Shown one piece after another: positions 8,018-17,316 of a stretch of DNA of 64,000 nt. The notes under the pieces are model-generated. The model saw only the letters and a list, made by a program, of their open reading frames with translations. It ran no database searches and was not told the DNA's origin. Positions within the stretch are counted from its first letter, which is position 1, and the number at the start of each line of letters is the position of its first letter. Location of the stretch: positions 6,200,001 through 6,264,000 of the forward strand of contig NZ_CP061379.1 in assembly GCF_015624505.1 (NCBI RefSeq). The letters are read 5' to 3'. The DNA is from Bradyrhizobium commune (GTDB taxonomy: Bacteria > Pseudomonadota > Alphaproteobacteria > Rhizobiales > Xanthobacteraceae). Both the position numbers and the translations under genes were made by a program.

Positions 8018-11017
8018 ATGCCGAACATCCCGCCTCCCTTCACCGCGCCCTACGCGCCCGATGATGCCGAGATCGCCGCACGCCTCTTGCCGGCCGCGCA
8101 TCTCAGCCCGCCGCAGGAGGCGCGGATCGACCGCAGCGCGACGCGCCTGATCGAGGCGATCCGCAAGCGCGACGACCGGCTCGGCGGCGTCGAGGACATG
8201 CTGCGGGAATTCGCACTCTCGACCAAGGAAGGCCTCGCGCTGATGGTGCTGGCGGAAGCGTTGCTGCGCGTGCCGGACGCCCGCACCGCCGACCAGTTCA
8301 TCGAGGACAAGCTCGGCGAGGGCGACTTCATCCATCACGAAACCAAGTCCACCGCCTTCCTGGTCAACGCCTCGGCCTGGGCGCTTGGCCTGTCGGCGCG
8401 GGTGATCCAGCCCGGCGAGACGCCCGATGGCACCATCGGCCGGCTGGTGAAGCGGCTCGGCGCGCCGGCGGTACGCACCGCGACGCGCCAGGCGATGCGG
8501 CTGATGGGCAATCATTTCGTGCTCGGCGAGACCATCGAGCAGGCGCTGGAACGGGGCAAGCCCCGCTCCGGCCAAAAGCCGCGCTATTCCTTCGACATGC
8601 TCGGCGAAGGCGCGCGCACGGCCGCGGACGCCAGGCGCTATTTCGACGCCTATGCCAGCGCGATCGAAACCATCGGCAAAGCCGCGGGCAACCATCCCCT
8701 GCCCGACCGTCCCGGCATCTCCGTCAAACTCTCGGCGCTGCATCCGCGCTTCGAGGCGATCAGCCGCGCGCGTGTGATGGCCGAGTTGGTGCCGCAACTG
8801 CTCGACCTCGCCCGGCGCGCCAAGGCCTATGACCTCAATTTCACCGTCGATGCCGAGGAAGCCGACCGGCTGGAGCTGTCGCTCGACGTGATCGCGGCGA
8901 CGCTGGCCGATCTCTCGCTCACCGGCTGGGACGGCTTTGGGCTCGCGATCCAGGCCTATCAGAAGCGTGCCAGCGCGGTGATCGACTACGTCCACGAGCT
9001 GGCGCGGCCGCACGACCGCAAGCTGATGGTGCGGCTGGTCAAGGGCGCCTATTGGGACACCGAGATCAAGCGCGCGCAGGAGCGCGGGCTCGACGGCTAT
9101 CCCGTGTTCACGCGCAAGGCGATGACGGATCTGAACTACGTCGCCTGCGCATCGAAGCTGCTCGCCTTACGGCCGCGCATCTTCCCGCAATTTGCGACCC
9201 ACAACGCGCTCACCGTCGCGACCGTGCTGGAGCTCGCTGGTGATGCTGGCGGCTTCGAATTCCAGCGCCTGCACGGCATGGGCGAGGCGCTCTACGAGCA
9301 GCTCGCCAAGGATCACCCCGACATCGCCTACCGCACCTATGCGCCGGTCGGCAGCCATCGCGATCTGCTCGCCTATCTGGTGCGGCGGTTGCTCGAGAAC
9401 GGCGCCAACTCGTCCTTCGTGGCGCAAGCGGCCGATTATCGCGTGCCGGTCCCGGCGCTGTTGAAGCGCCCGGCCGATCTCATCATCCGGCCGGATCACG
9501 CGCACCACGCCAAGATCCCGCTGCCGGGAGATCTGTTCGCGCCGGAGCGGCATAATTCGGGCGGTATCGAGTTTGGTGAGCGCGCTGCGCTCGGCCGGCT
9601 GCTCACCGACGTCAGGGCCGAGACGATCGACCTCAAGCCGGTCACCGACGCAACGCCGGAACAGGCGGGCGCCGCGATCGCTGCGGCACGCGCGGGCTTC
9701 GCACGTTGGAGCCGGACGCCCGCCGCCACGCGCGCCGCAGCGCTGGAGCAGGCCGCGCATCTCCTGGAGAGCCGATCCGCCCATTTCATCGCGTTGCTCC
9801 AGCGCGAGGGCGGCAAGACGCTCGACGATGCGTTGTCTGAGCTGCGCGAAGCCGCCGACTTCTGCCGCTACTATGCCGCACAGGGCCGCAAGCTGTTCGG
9901 CCACGAGTCGGTGATGCCGGGCCCGACCGGCGAAAGCAACGCGCTCGCCATGCGCGGCCGCGGCGTGTTCGTCGCGATCTCGCCCTGGAATTTTCCGCTG
10001 GCGATCTTTCTCGGCCAGGTCACGGCGGCGCTGATGGCCGGCAACAGCGTGGTGGCAAAGCCCGCCGAGCAGACGCCGCGTATCGCCCTTGAAGCGGTGC
10101 GGCTGCTGCACGAGGTCGGCATTCCCGCAAGCGCACTGCATCTCGTCATCGGCGACGGCCGCATCGGCGCGGTGCTGACCGCGCACCCCGATATCGCCGG
10201 CGTCGTCTTCACGGGCTCGACCGAGGTCGCACGCGCCATCAATCGCACGCTCGCCGCCAAGGACGGCCCGATCGTGCCGCTGATCGCGGAGACCGGCGGC
10301 ATCAACGCCATGATCGCGGATGCCACCGCGCTGCCCGAGCAGGTCGCCGACGACGTCGTGACCTCGGCCTTCCGCTCTGCCGGCCAGCGCTGCTCAGCGC
10401 TGCGGCTCCTGTTCGTGCAGGAGGACGTTGCCGACCGCATGATCGAGATGATCGCGGGCGCGGCGCGCGAGCTTAGGATCGGCGATCCCGGCGAGGTCGC
10501 GACCCATGTCGGCCCGGTGATCGACGTCGAGGCCAAGCAGCGGCTGGACGCGCATATCGCGCGGATGAAGAGCGAGGCGCGCCTGCATTTTGCAGGCGTT
10601 GCCGCAGAGGGCCGCTTCGTCGCACCGCACATCTTCGAGCTCAAGGAGGCCAGCCAGCTCACCGAAGAGGTATTTGGCCCGATCCTGCATGTGGTGCGCT
10701 ACCGTGCCGAAAGCCTCGAACGCGTGCTGCAAGCGATTGAGCGCACCGGCTATGGGCTGACGCTCGGCGTCCACTCGCGCATCGACGACACGGTCGAGGC
10801 GATCATCGACCGCGTCCAGGTCGGCAACCTCTACGTCAACCGCAACATGATCGGCGCCGTCGTCGGCGTGCAGCCGTTCGGCGGCAACGGCCTGTCCGGA
10901 ACCGGCCCCAAGGCCGGCGGCCCGCATTATCTCGCGCGCTTTGCCACCGAGCAGACGGTGACCATCAACACGGCGGCCGCAGGCGGCAACGCCGCGCTGC
11001 TCGCGGGCGAGGAGTAG
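8018..11017 (+). CDS. putA: Bifunctional proline dehydrogenase / P5C dehydrogenase PutA
   Basis: A 999-residue two-step enzyme oxidising proline to glutamate: an FAD-dependent proline dehydrogenase barrel (roughly residues 60-470) and an NAD-dependent glutamate-semialdehyde dehydrogenase (about 530-980). Landmarks are VRLVKGAYWD in the barrel, the SPWNFPLAIF nucleotide site, ETGG, and the catalytic cysteine in AGQRCSALR, which falls at residue 792. Length and cysteine position match the short, minimalist PutA of Bradyrhizobium; there is no N-terminal ribbon-helix-helix domain, so it does not regulate its own gene. An upstream in-frame codon exists at 7979 but ATG 8018 gives the family N-terminus. 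Confidence 0.97.
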   Translation: MPNIPPPFTAPYAPDDAEIAARLLPAAHLSPPQEARIDRSATRLIEAIRKRDDRLGGVEDMLREFALSTKEGLALMVLAEALLRVPDARTADQFIEDKLGEGDFIHHETKSTAFLVNASAWALGLSARVIQPGETPDGTIGRLVKRLGAPAVRTATRQAMRLMGNHFVLGETIEQALERGKPRSGQKPRYSFDMLGEGARTAADARRYFDAYASAIETIGKAAGNHPLPDRPGISVKLSALHPRFEAISRARVMAELVPQLLDLARRAKAYDLNFTVDAEEADRLELSLDVIAATLADLSLTGWDGFGLAIQAYQKRASAVIDYVHELARPHDRKLMVRLVKGAYWDTEIKRAQERGLDGYPVFTRKAMTDLNYVACASKLLALRPRIFPQFATHNALTVATVLELAGDAGGFEFQRLHGMGEALYEQLAKDHPDIAYRTYAPVGSHRDLLAYLVRRLLENGANSSFVAQAADYRVPVPALLKRPADLIIRPDHAHHAKIPLPGDLFAPERHNSGGIEFGERAALGRLLTDVRAETIDLKPVTDATPEQAGAAIAAARAGFARWSRTPAATRAAALEQAAHLLESRSAHFIALLQREGGKTLDDALSELREAADFCRYYAAQGRKLFGHESVMPGPTGESNALAMRGRGVFVAISPWNFPLAIFLGQVTAALMAGNSVVAKPAEQTPRIALEAVRLLHEVGIPASALHLVIGDGRIGAVLTAHPDIAGVVFTGSTEVARAINRTLAAKDGPIVPLIAETGGINAMIADATALPEQVADDVVTSAFRSAGQRCSALRLLFVQEDVADRMIEMIAGAARELRIGDPGEVATHVGPVIDVEAKQRLDAHIARMKSEARLHFAGVAAEGRFVAPHIFELKEASQLTEEVFGPILHVVRYRAESLERVLQAIERTGYGLTLGVHSRIDDTVEAIIDRVQVGNLYVNRNMIGAVVGVQPFGGNGLSGTGPKAGGPHYLARFATEQTVTINTAAAGGNAALLAGEE

Positions 11018-11020
11018 AAC

Positions 11021-13108
11021 TCAAAGGCAGGTATCGTTGGTGCCGGACTTTCCGGAATTGCCGCACGGAATGCGTTTGGAGAGCTGCTGGATCTTGAGCT
11101 TGGACTGCGCCTGCGCCGCGATGTCGAACACGCTTGCCGGCGCCAGCTGGGTGGCGCTGCGATAGTCGTCGGTCGCCTTGTCCAGATCGCCCTTGGCCTC
11201 ATAGGCGCCCGCGCGTGCGAAATAACGCTCGATGGTCGGTTTCTGCACGATCGCCTTGCCGAGGTCGTCCAGCGCCTTGTCGTATTGCTTCATCGACGTG
11301 AAGGCGATCCCGCGCAGAGCGAGCGCATCCGGATCGTTCGGCCGTATCCCCAGCACCGCATCGAGATCGGTCATGGCGTGAGGTGCATCCTTCTTGGCGA
11401 GATACGCGCGTGCGCGGAGGGTGCGCACGAATGCGTCGGCGGGCGACTTGCCGGCGAGCTGATCGAGCGCCACGATGGCGCGGTCGTATTGTCCGGAGAC
11501 CAGCATCGCCAGCCCCTGGCCAAGCTCGGCCGTCTGATTATTGGGATTGCGATCGAGCGCGTTCTTGACGTCAACGAGGCCCTCGGCGGTGTTCCCCTTC
11601 AGCAGCAGCACCAGCCCGCGCGACGCACGCGCGGTGTCGTTGAGGGGATTGAGCACCAGCGAACGGTCGAAATCGACCACGGCCTTGTCGTTCTGGTTCA
11701 GTCCCATATAGGCCTGACCGCGCTCGGAATACGCCATGTAATCCTTGTCATTGAGCGCGATCGAGCGATCGTAGTCGGCGATGGCATCCTGGAATTTGCC
11801 AGTGAGCCGGCTGACCATGCCGCGGCAGACCAAGGCTGCGGCATTGTTCGGATTGAAACTGAGCGCCTGATTGACATCCGCCGTGGCCTGATCGAACTGC
11901 CTCATGCCGATCAAGGCCACCGACCGCGAGGTCAGCAATTGCGAATCGTTCGGCTTCATCCTGAGGAGTACGTCGAGATCGGTCCGTGCCTCGGCGAAGC
12001 GAGACAATGACAGGTTGGCGGCCACACGTAATTTGAGCGCAGCCTGGTTGCGGGGATCGGCCGCAAGCACCGTGTTGAGGCGCGGCAGGGCATCGGCGAA
12101 TTTCTTCTGCGTGATCAGTTGCGCCGCCTCGCTCAGGCCCGGCGCGAGCGCCGGGATCGTCCCCTGCGGGATCGTTGCCAGCGGGACCATTGGCTGCGGT
12201 GCGGCAGGCGGCGGAGCGACGGCGGCTGCCTTGGGAGCAGCGGCAGCGGGCGGCCCACCCTGCACTTTCGCGAGCTCCGCCTGCATCGCCATGGCCGACT
12301 GTTTCTGCTGAAGCGCGGCCGGATCGTTTGGAGCCACTGACAGCACCTTGTCGAAATCCGCGATCGCGCGCGTGTAGTCGCCCTTGGAGCTGAACAGCTG
12401 CCCCCGGGCGAAATAGGAGCCGCGATCGACCTGCGGCGTCTGCGCGATCGCCCGCGAAAAATCCTCGATGGCGTGATCGATGTCGCCCTTGCGGCGATAG
12501 ACCTGGCCACGCCAGAAGAAGGCAGCCGGCAGGCTCGCACTCATCGAGATCGCGGTGTTGAGATCGGTCATCGCCTGATCGAGCTGGGCCAGCTCGACAT
12601 AGACCCGTGCGCGCCCGACATAGGCCTGCGCGAAGTCCTGGCGCAGGCTGAGCGCCTGGGTGAAATCCGCAGCCGCGTCCGTCCACTGCTTCTGATCGGT
12701 CTTCAGGCCGCCCCGCGCCGCATAGGCATTCGGACTCTTGGGATCGAGCTCGATGGCCTGGGTGATGTCGGCGAGCGCGCCGTCGAAATTCTGCTTGCGC
12801 TGCCGCGCATAGCCGCGCGACAGCAAGGCAGGCACCGATTTCGGGTTGAGCTGGACCGCGGCATCGGCGTCCGCCAGCCCCGCATCGAGATTGGCGCGGC
12901 CCATGAACACACGCGATCTGTTCACATAAGCGCGAACACGCTCGTCGGCGGTGCGAGCCTGGTCATTGATGACGGCGCCACAGGCGGCCTCGACCTTCTC
13001 GGACGGCGGGCCGTTGCAGTCTTCGATGTCGCCCGCTTGGGCCGAACCGGACACGACGCACAATATCAGGAACGCGACGGACACCAGGCGAACGACGGAG
13101 ATCGACAT
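11021..13108 (-). CDS. Exported tetratricopeptide-repeat protein
   Basis: A 695-residue protein with a signal peptide (residues 1-25, ending GSAQA) followed by two blocks of TPR units. The first covers about residues 55-265 and the second about 320-680, separated by a Pro/Ala-rich linker (about 275-315). Repeats of the form A-x-A-x-x-x-x-G are obvious (for example LDPKSPNAYAARGG, LNPLNDTARASRGL). TPR arrays mediate protein-protein contacts; no enzymatic domain is present. It converges on putA with only 3 bases between the stop codons. The partner is unknown. Confidence 0.88.
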   Translation of the reverse strand: MSISVVRLVSVAFLILCVVSGSAQAGDIEDCNGPPSEKVEAACGAVINDQARTADERVRAYVNRSRVFMGRANLDAGLADADAAVQLNPKSVPALLSRGYARQRKQNFDGALADITQAIELDPKSPNAYAARGGLKTDQKQWTDAAADFTQALSLRQDFAQAYVGRARVYVELAQLDQAMTDLNTAISMSASLPAAFFWRGQVYRRKGDIDHAIEDFSRAIAQTPQVDRGSYFARGQLFSSKGDYTRAIADFDKVLSVAPNDPAALQQKQSAMAMQAELAKVQGGPPAAAAPKAAAVAPPPAAPQPMVPLATIPQGTIPALAPGLSEAAQLITQKKFADALPRLNTVLAADPRNQAALKLRVAANLSLSRFAEARTDLDVLLRMKPNDSQLLTSRSVALIGMRQFDQATADVNQALSFNPNNAAALVCRGMVSRLTGKFQDAIADYDRSIALNDKDYMAYSERGQAYMGLNQNDKAVVDFDRSLVLNPLNDTARASRGLVLLLKGNTAEGLVDVKNALDRNPNNQTAELGQGLAMLVSGQYDRAIVALDQLAGKSPADAFVRTLRARAYLAKKDAPHAMTDLDAVLGIRPNDPDALALRGIAFTSMKQYDKALDDLGKAIVQKPTIERYFARAGAYEAKGDLDKATDDYRSATQLAPASVFDIAAQAQSKLKIQQLSKRIPCGNSGKSGTNDTCL

Positions 13109-13338
13109 AACCGGCGAATCCTTGGACGAACATCAACCTGCGCGAAGCGGCGCAGCAGGTCGGCCAAGCTGTACAACCGAGGCGAGCGGATTGCCATAAC
13201 CGTCTGGCATGCCGGCCCCGAGAAAGCGATGGCCGGACGGCGTTGCATCCGGCCGGAACATCGGTCAAATGATTGTGCTGTCAGAATTTGTGAATTCCAG
13301 CCAGCGGGAAACAACAAGAGCGAGGGAGCAACGCCGCG

Positions 13339-14544
13339 ATGGAAAAAGGCATTTTTGCGGGGCTGAAGGTTCTGGACTGCGCGAGCTTCATCGCAGCGCC
13401 TGCGGCGGCGACCGTGCTGTCGGATTTCGGCGCCGATGTCATCAAGATCGAGCCGCCCGGCGCCGGCGATCCCTACCGCAATCTGCCGAACCTGCCGGGC
13501 TATCCGACCGGCGAGCACAATTTCGCCTGGCTCTTGGAGGCCCGCAACAAGAAGAGTCTCGCGCTCGACCTCTCCAAGCCCGAGGCGCAGGCCGTGCTCT
13601 ACAAGCTTGTGGAGGAGGCCGACGTCTTCATCACCAACATGCCGCCGCCGGTGCGGACCAAGCTCGGCATCACCTATGACCACCTCGCCCATCTCAATGA
13701 CCGGCTGATCTACGCCTCCTTCACCGGCTATGGCGAGAAGGGCGAGGAGGCCAACAAGCCCGGCTTCGACAGCAACGCCTATTGGGCGCGCTCCGGCCTG
13801 ATGGATCTGGTTCGCGCCGACACCGACACCACGCCGGCCCGCTCGGTCGCCGGCATGGGCGACCATCCCTGCGCCATGGCGCTGTACAGCGCGATCGTCA
13901 CCGCGCTCTATCAGCGCGAGAAGACGGGTAAGGGTTCGCATGTCGCCTCCAACCTGATGGCGAACGGCGTATGGGCGGCGAGCGTGCTGGCGCAGGCAAA
14001 GCTCTGCGGCGCCAAGTTCGGCGAGCGTCGCCCGCGCGAGCGCGCGCTCAATGCGGTCGCCAACCACTATCAGTGCAAGGACGGGCGCTGGCTGATCCTG
14101 TCGCTGCTCAGCGAGGAAAAGCAGTTTCCGACGCTGGCCAAATGCCTCGGCCGCGAAGACCTGATCACCGATCCGCGCTTCGCCACCAAGCCGGACCGCC
14201 ACGCCCGCTCGATCGAGCTGATCAAGATCTTTGACGAGACCTTCGCGACCAGGGACCTCGCCGAATGGCGAAAAATCCTCGACGGCAACGGGCTGGTGTT
14301 CGGCATCGTCGGCATTCTGGACGACATTCCGAACGACAAGCAGATGCTCGACAACGAGGTGCTGGTGCCGTTCGAGAACGACACCATGCTCACCATCTCC
14401 AGCCCGATCTGGATCGACGGCACCAGGAAGGTTCAGCCGCGCAAGCCGCCGGGCGTCGGCGAGCACAGTGACGAGATTTTGCGTGGCGCGGGATACGACG
14501 AGGCCGCGATCAAGCAGCTGCGGTCGAAGGGGGCTGTGGGGTAA
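13339..14544 (+). CDS. Family III CoA-transferase (CaiB/BaiF)
   Basis: A 401-residue enzyme of the formyl-CoA transferase fold that moves CoA between acyl groups. The N-terminal Rossmann part has VLDCASFIAAPAAATVLSDFGADVIKIEPP, and the probable catalytic aspartate is Asp175 in GMGDHP. A good ribosome binding site (GAGGGAG) precedes ATG 13339. No neighbouring gene fixes the substrate. The gene stands alone, followed by a palindromic repeat. Confidence 0.92.
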   Translation: MEKGIFAGLKVLDCASFIAAPAAATVLSDFGADVIKIEPPGAGDPYRNLPNLPGYPTGEHNFAWLLEARNKKSLALDLSKPEAQAVLYKLVEEADVFITNMPPPVRTKLGITYDHLAHLNDRLIYASFTGYGEKGEEANKPGFDSNAYWARSGLMDLVRADTDTTPARSVAGMGDHPCAMALYSAIVTALYQREKTGKGSHVASNLMANGVWAASVLAQAKLCGAKFGERRPRERALNAVANHYQCKDGRWLILSLLSEEKQFPTLAKCLGREDLITDPRFATKPDRHARSIELIKIFDETFATRDLAEWRKILDGNGLVFGIVGILDDIPNDKQMLDNEVLVPFENDTMLTISSPIWIDGTRKVQPRKPPGVGEHSDEILRGAGYDEAAIKQLRSKGAVG

Positions 14545-14563
14545 GGCAGCGCCTCACACTCCC

Positions 14564-14688
14564 GTGTCGTCCCGGCGAAGGCCGGGACCCATACGCCGCA
14601 GCAGTAGTTGCGGCACGAGCCGGTCATTGCCAATCTTCGCCAAACCAAGATTTGTGGTTATGGGTCCCGGCCTTCGCCGGGACGACAC
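14564..14688. repeat. Long palindromic repeat (copy 2)
   Basis: Two perfect 30-base inverted arms, 14564-14593 and 14659-14688, flank a 65-base centre. Within each arm the sequence CCCGGCGAAGGCCGGG is itself a small hairpin. The same arms recur at 19783 and 25309, and a diverged form at 3026. It sits just after the CoA-transferase gene. A second short element of a type common in rhizobial intergenic DNA (ATTGC arms at 14729-14733 and 14746-14750) lies between it and the next gene. Confidence 0.85.
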
Positions 14689-14803
14689 TAAGTGTGTAGT
14701 TGCGGCTCGGCTACAGATGCATTGCTGGATTGCTTCGCCGCGCTCGCAATGACGGCGTGGGACGATGTAGCTTCACCGCCAATATAGTGTCCCGCGAGGT
14801 CCC

Positions 14804-15451
14804 ATGCCTAGCTACCGCCTGCACTACTTCCCCGAATCCGGCAACAGCTACAAGCTGGCGCTGATGCTGACGCTGTGCGGCGAGACATTCGAGCCGGTCT
14901 GGACCGATTTCGGCGGCGGCGTCACGCGCACGGCGGAGTGGCGCAAGGCCGTCAACGAGATGGGCGAGATTCCCGTGCTCGAGGTCGACGGCGTGAAGAT
15001 GACCCAGACCGCGCCGCTCCTGCTGAAGCTAGCCGAGCAGTACGGGCGTTTCGGCGCCGAGACGGAGGCGAAAAAGTTCGAGCTATTGCGCTGGTTGTTC
15101 TGGGACAACCACAAGCTCACCGGCTACATGGCGACCTATCGCTTCATGCGGGCCTTCACCGAGACAAACGATCCGCAGGTGCTGAAGCACTTCCGCCGGC
15201 GGCTCGACGATTTCCTCGGTATTCTCGACGGCCATCTCCAGCACAACGCCTTCGCGATCGGCGCGAAACCGACGGTCGCCGATATCTCGATGATGGCCTA
15301 TCTGCATTATCCGAGCGACGAGCACGGCTTCAATTTCGCGGAAAGCCATCCCGCCGTCCACGCCTGGCTTGGCCGCATGGCCGCGCTGCCCGGCTGGAAG
15401 CCTGCGTATGAACTCCTGCCCGGCAAGCGGATGACGAACTACGCGAAGTGA
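14804..15451 (+). CDS. Glutathione S-transferase family protein
   Basis: A 215-residue protein with an N-terminal thioredoxin-fold domain (residues 1-80, including EIPVLEVDGVKMTQT, the cis-proline/glutathione-binding region) and an all-helical C-terminal domain (90-205, with the N-capping box-like TVADISMMAYL). It presumably conjugates or reduces with glutathione in the cytoplasm; the substrate is unknown. It starts with PSYRLHYFPESGNSYK, the usual beta strand and active-site helix. Confidence 0.92.
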   Translation: MPSYRLHYFPESGNSYKLALMLTLCGETFEPVWTDFGGGVTRTAEWRKAVNEMGEIPVLEVDGVKMTQTAPLLLKLAEQYGRFGAETEAKKFELLRWLFWDNHKLTGYMATYRFMRAFTETNDPQVLKHFRRRLDDFLGILDGHLQHNAFAIGAKPTVADISMMAYLHYPSDEHGFNFAESHPAVHAWLGRMAALPGWKPAYELLPGKRMTNYAK

Positions 15452-15459
15452 GGCGCTCT

Positions 15460-15624
15460 CTACCGCAGCGCCAGCCAGCCGAGCGTGAACAGGATCCCGC
15501 CGATAATCACCACCACCGCGACCGCCCAGGTGCTGACGCGGATGCTGCCGGTGACCTGTTTGGCTTCCTCATTGCGCGCGATCTCGCGATTGCGCTCCTT
15601 GTTGGCGTCGCTGGTGTCCGTCAT
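15460..15624 (-). CDS. Small single-pass membrane protein, 54 residues
   Basis: A short open frame starting MTDTSDANKERNREIARN. It has a charged N-terminal half and one hydrophobic helix (about residues 33-50, AVAVVVIIGGILFTLGWL), ending in ALR. Codon use is GC-rich in third positions like its neighbours, and it fills the gap between the GST gene and the heme-protein gene. No function can be assigned. Confidence 0.65.
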   Translation of the reverse strand: MTDTSDANKERNREIARNEEAKQVTGSIRVSTWAVAVVVIIGGILFTLGWLALR

Positions 15625-15672
15625 GGGTCATCCAAATCGTTTGTCTTGTGCGTGACCTTTTGGGATCACGCG

Positions 15673-17223
15673 CTAACGCGTCTTGATGAAGCACATGCCG
15701 ATGCGGCTCGATGCCGAAGCAGCCTGACAGGTGAGACCCTTAGCACAGGTCCATGACGTAAAACTCTTGTCAGCCGGTCCCGATCCCGGGTTTTGCAAAT
15801 AACAATGCGCACCCCAGCCGTCCTGGTATTCGGTGCCAGCGAGCTCCCGGCTGCCGCGGGCCTGCGGCCGGCTGGCAAATCCGCGTGAAAAATCAGGATG
15901 TTTGCCTTCGGCGAACGCGGTCAGGATGTCGCGGCGGCGGAGCTGGTCGCCGACGAAATGCGGCGAGGCCGGCACGATGGTGGCGTTGGACGGCTTGTCC
16001 GCGAGCCAATCGACGCCGGGGAAATGGAAGCCGCCGATGCCGCGGGTCTGGTGGCAGCCGGAGCAGGTGACATCGTTGAGTCGACGCTGAAAGCCCGCGA
16101 CCGAGCGGATGTTCTCCATGGTGATGCCGCGCGTAGCCGCCTGCTTCAGCGCGCCGACCACGTCGCTGTCGGTGAAGACGGGGTCGTCTTTGCCTTCCCC
16201 TTTTCCTTCCCCTTGCACCATGCCGAACTCCGGCTGCAAGTCCGACGCATCGAATCCGGCCGGCGTCAGCGCGATCGCACTCTTGGCCAGGAACTTCTCC
16301 GGGATCAGCACCGTGCCGCGATCGAAGTCGCGAAAATTCTCGGGCGCGAGCAGCCAGGTCTTGAAGTCACGCCGCAGCGCGTCGTCGGCAAGAATGCGGT
16401 CGCGGTCGATCTGGTTCTCCAGCGTCGATTCCACGAACTGTTTCGTGGCGGCGTCATACTTGAACACCTTCAAGAGATAGTCGGAGCGAAAATCGTGCAG
16501 CGCCGATTTCGGCGCGATCGAGATCTGGATGTTGGTCTCGATGCGATCGACCATCGCGTCATAGGGGAAGACATGACCGCCGATCAGCCCCTGCCAGTCG
16601 CCATGGTCGAGCCAGCGCCGCGCGACCTCGGCACAGGTGACCGGCTTGCCGTTGGCTTCGGTCTGACGCGCATCTCGCGCCTTCATGATCAGATTGAAGG
16701 TCATGGGCAGGCGCGTCGCCGACTTGCTGCCGTCGACCCTGGTCTCGAACCGCGCCAGACGATAGATCAGCCGGATCTCGCCGCAGGATTCTTCCGATAC
16801 ATAAGCGCGATCCATGCGGTTGACGATGCCGGCCAGCACAAAGTGCGTATCGGGCGATTTCAGATTGGCGCGATCGAACAGCTGAACGTCAAAGCCTTCG
16901 CCGACACCGATCGTCTCGTTCGGCGACGCCGCCTTGTGCTGGGCAATATAGCGATCGAATTCCGCGTCGATCGCGGGGAGAATTGGTGCGAGCTGCGGCA
17001 GCGACGAGAACAGCTGATCGGTCATCAGCGGAAAATTCGCGTTCCGCTCGAGCCACAGCAGGCGCGAGATCGTGAGGACGTCGTCCTCATCGAGCTTTCG
17101 CAGGAGATCGGGATCGGTGATTGCCGTGCCACGCGTCAGCGACGCGTTCTCTGTTGCCGATAGCGACATGGCGCCGCCGAACAACACGACGACAGCAACC
17201 AGAATTCGCAACGCGCGGCTCAT
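15673..17223 (-). CDS. Exported protein with one C-terminal heme-binding motif, unknown function
   Basis: A 516-residue protein with a signal peptide (about residues 1-24). It has a large region without a domain I recognise, then a single CxxCH motif, CSGCH at Cys387-Cys390-His391. The tail carries five further cysteines (within HCYLQNPGSGP, SWTCAKGLTCQ and GMCFIKTR), suggesting disulfides. The region around residues 230-330 (ENFRDFDRGTVLIPEKF) is conserved-looking but not known to me. It resembles periplasmic cytochrome-like proteins only in the heme motif. Its neighbours give no pathway context. Confidence 0.8.
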   Translation of the reverse strand: MSRALRILVAVVVLFGGAMSLSATENASLTRGTAITDPDLLRKLDEDDVLTISRLLWLERNANFPLMTDQLFSSLPQLAPILPAIDAEFDRYIAQHKAASPNETIGVGEGFDVQLFDRANLKSPDTHFVLAGIVNRMDRAYVSEESCGEIRLIYRLARFETRVDGSKSATRLPMTFNLIMKARDARQTEANGKPVTCAEVARRWLDHGDWQGLIGGHVFPYDAMVDRIETNIQISIAPKSALHDFRSDYLLKVFKYDAATKQFVESTLENQIDRDRILADDALRRDFKTWLLAPENFRDFDRGTVLIPEKFLAKSAIALTPAGFDASDLQPEFGMVQGEGKGEGKDDPVFTDSDVVGALKQAATRGITMENIRSVAGFQRRLNDVTCSGCHQTRGIGGFHFPGVDWLADKPSNATIVPASPHFVGDQLRRRDILTAFAEGKHPDFSRGFASRPQARGSRELAGTEYQDGWGAHCYLQNPGSGPADKSFTSWTCAKGLTCQAASASSRIGMCFIKTR

Positions 17224-17259
17224 GCCTCCACTAACACCGCACTTCGCCGCCTATTCAAG

Positions 17260-17292
17260 CAAAAAGGCGCTTCACATGGTGGTGAAGCGCCT
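17260..17292 (-). terminator. Rho-independent terminator
   Basis: Perfect 11-bp stem AGGCGCTTCAC/GTGAAGCGCCT (17265-17275 and 17282-17292) with a 6-base loop. Read on the minus strand it is followed at once by TTTTT. It lies 25 bases beyond the stop of the 17317-18297 gene and is the clearest intrinsic terminator in the window. Confidence 0.85.
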
Positions 17293-17316
17293 CTTCGACA
17301 GTCGGATAACCAGCGC

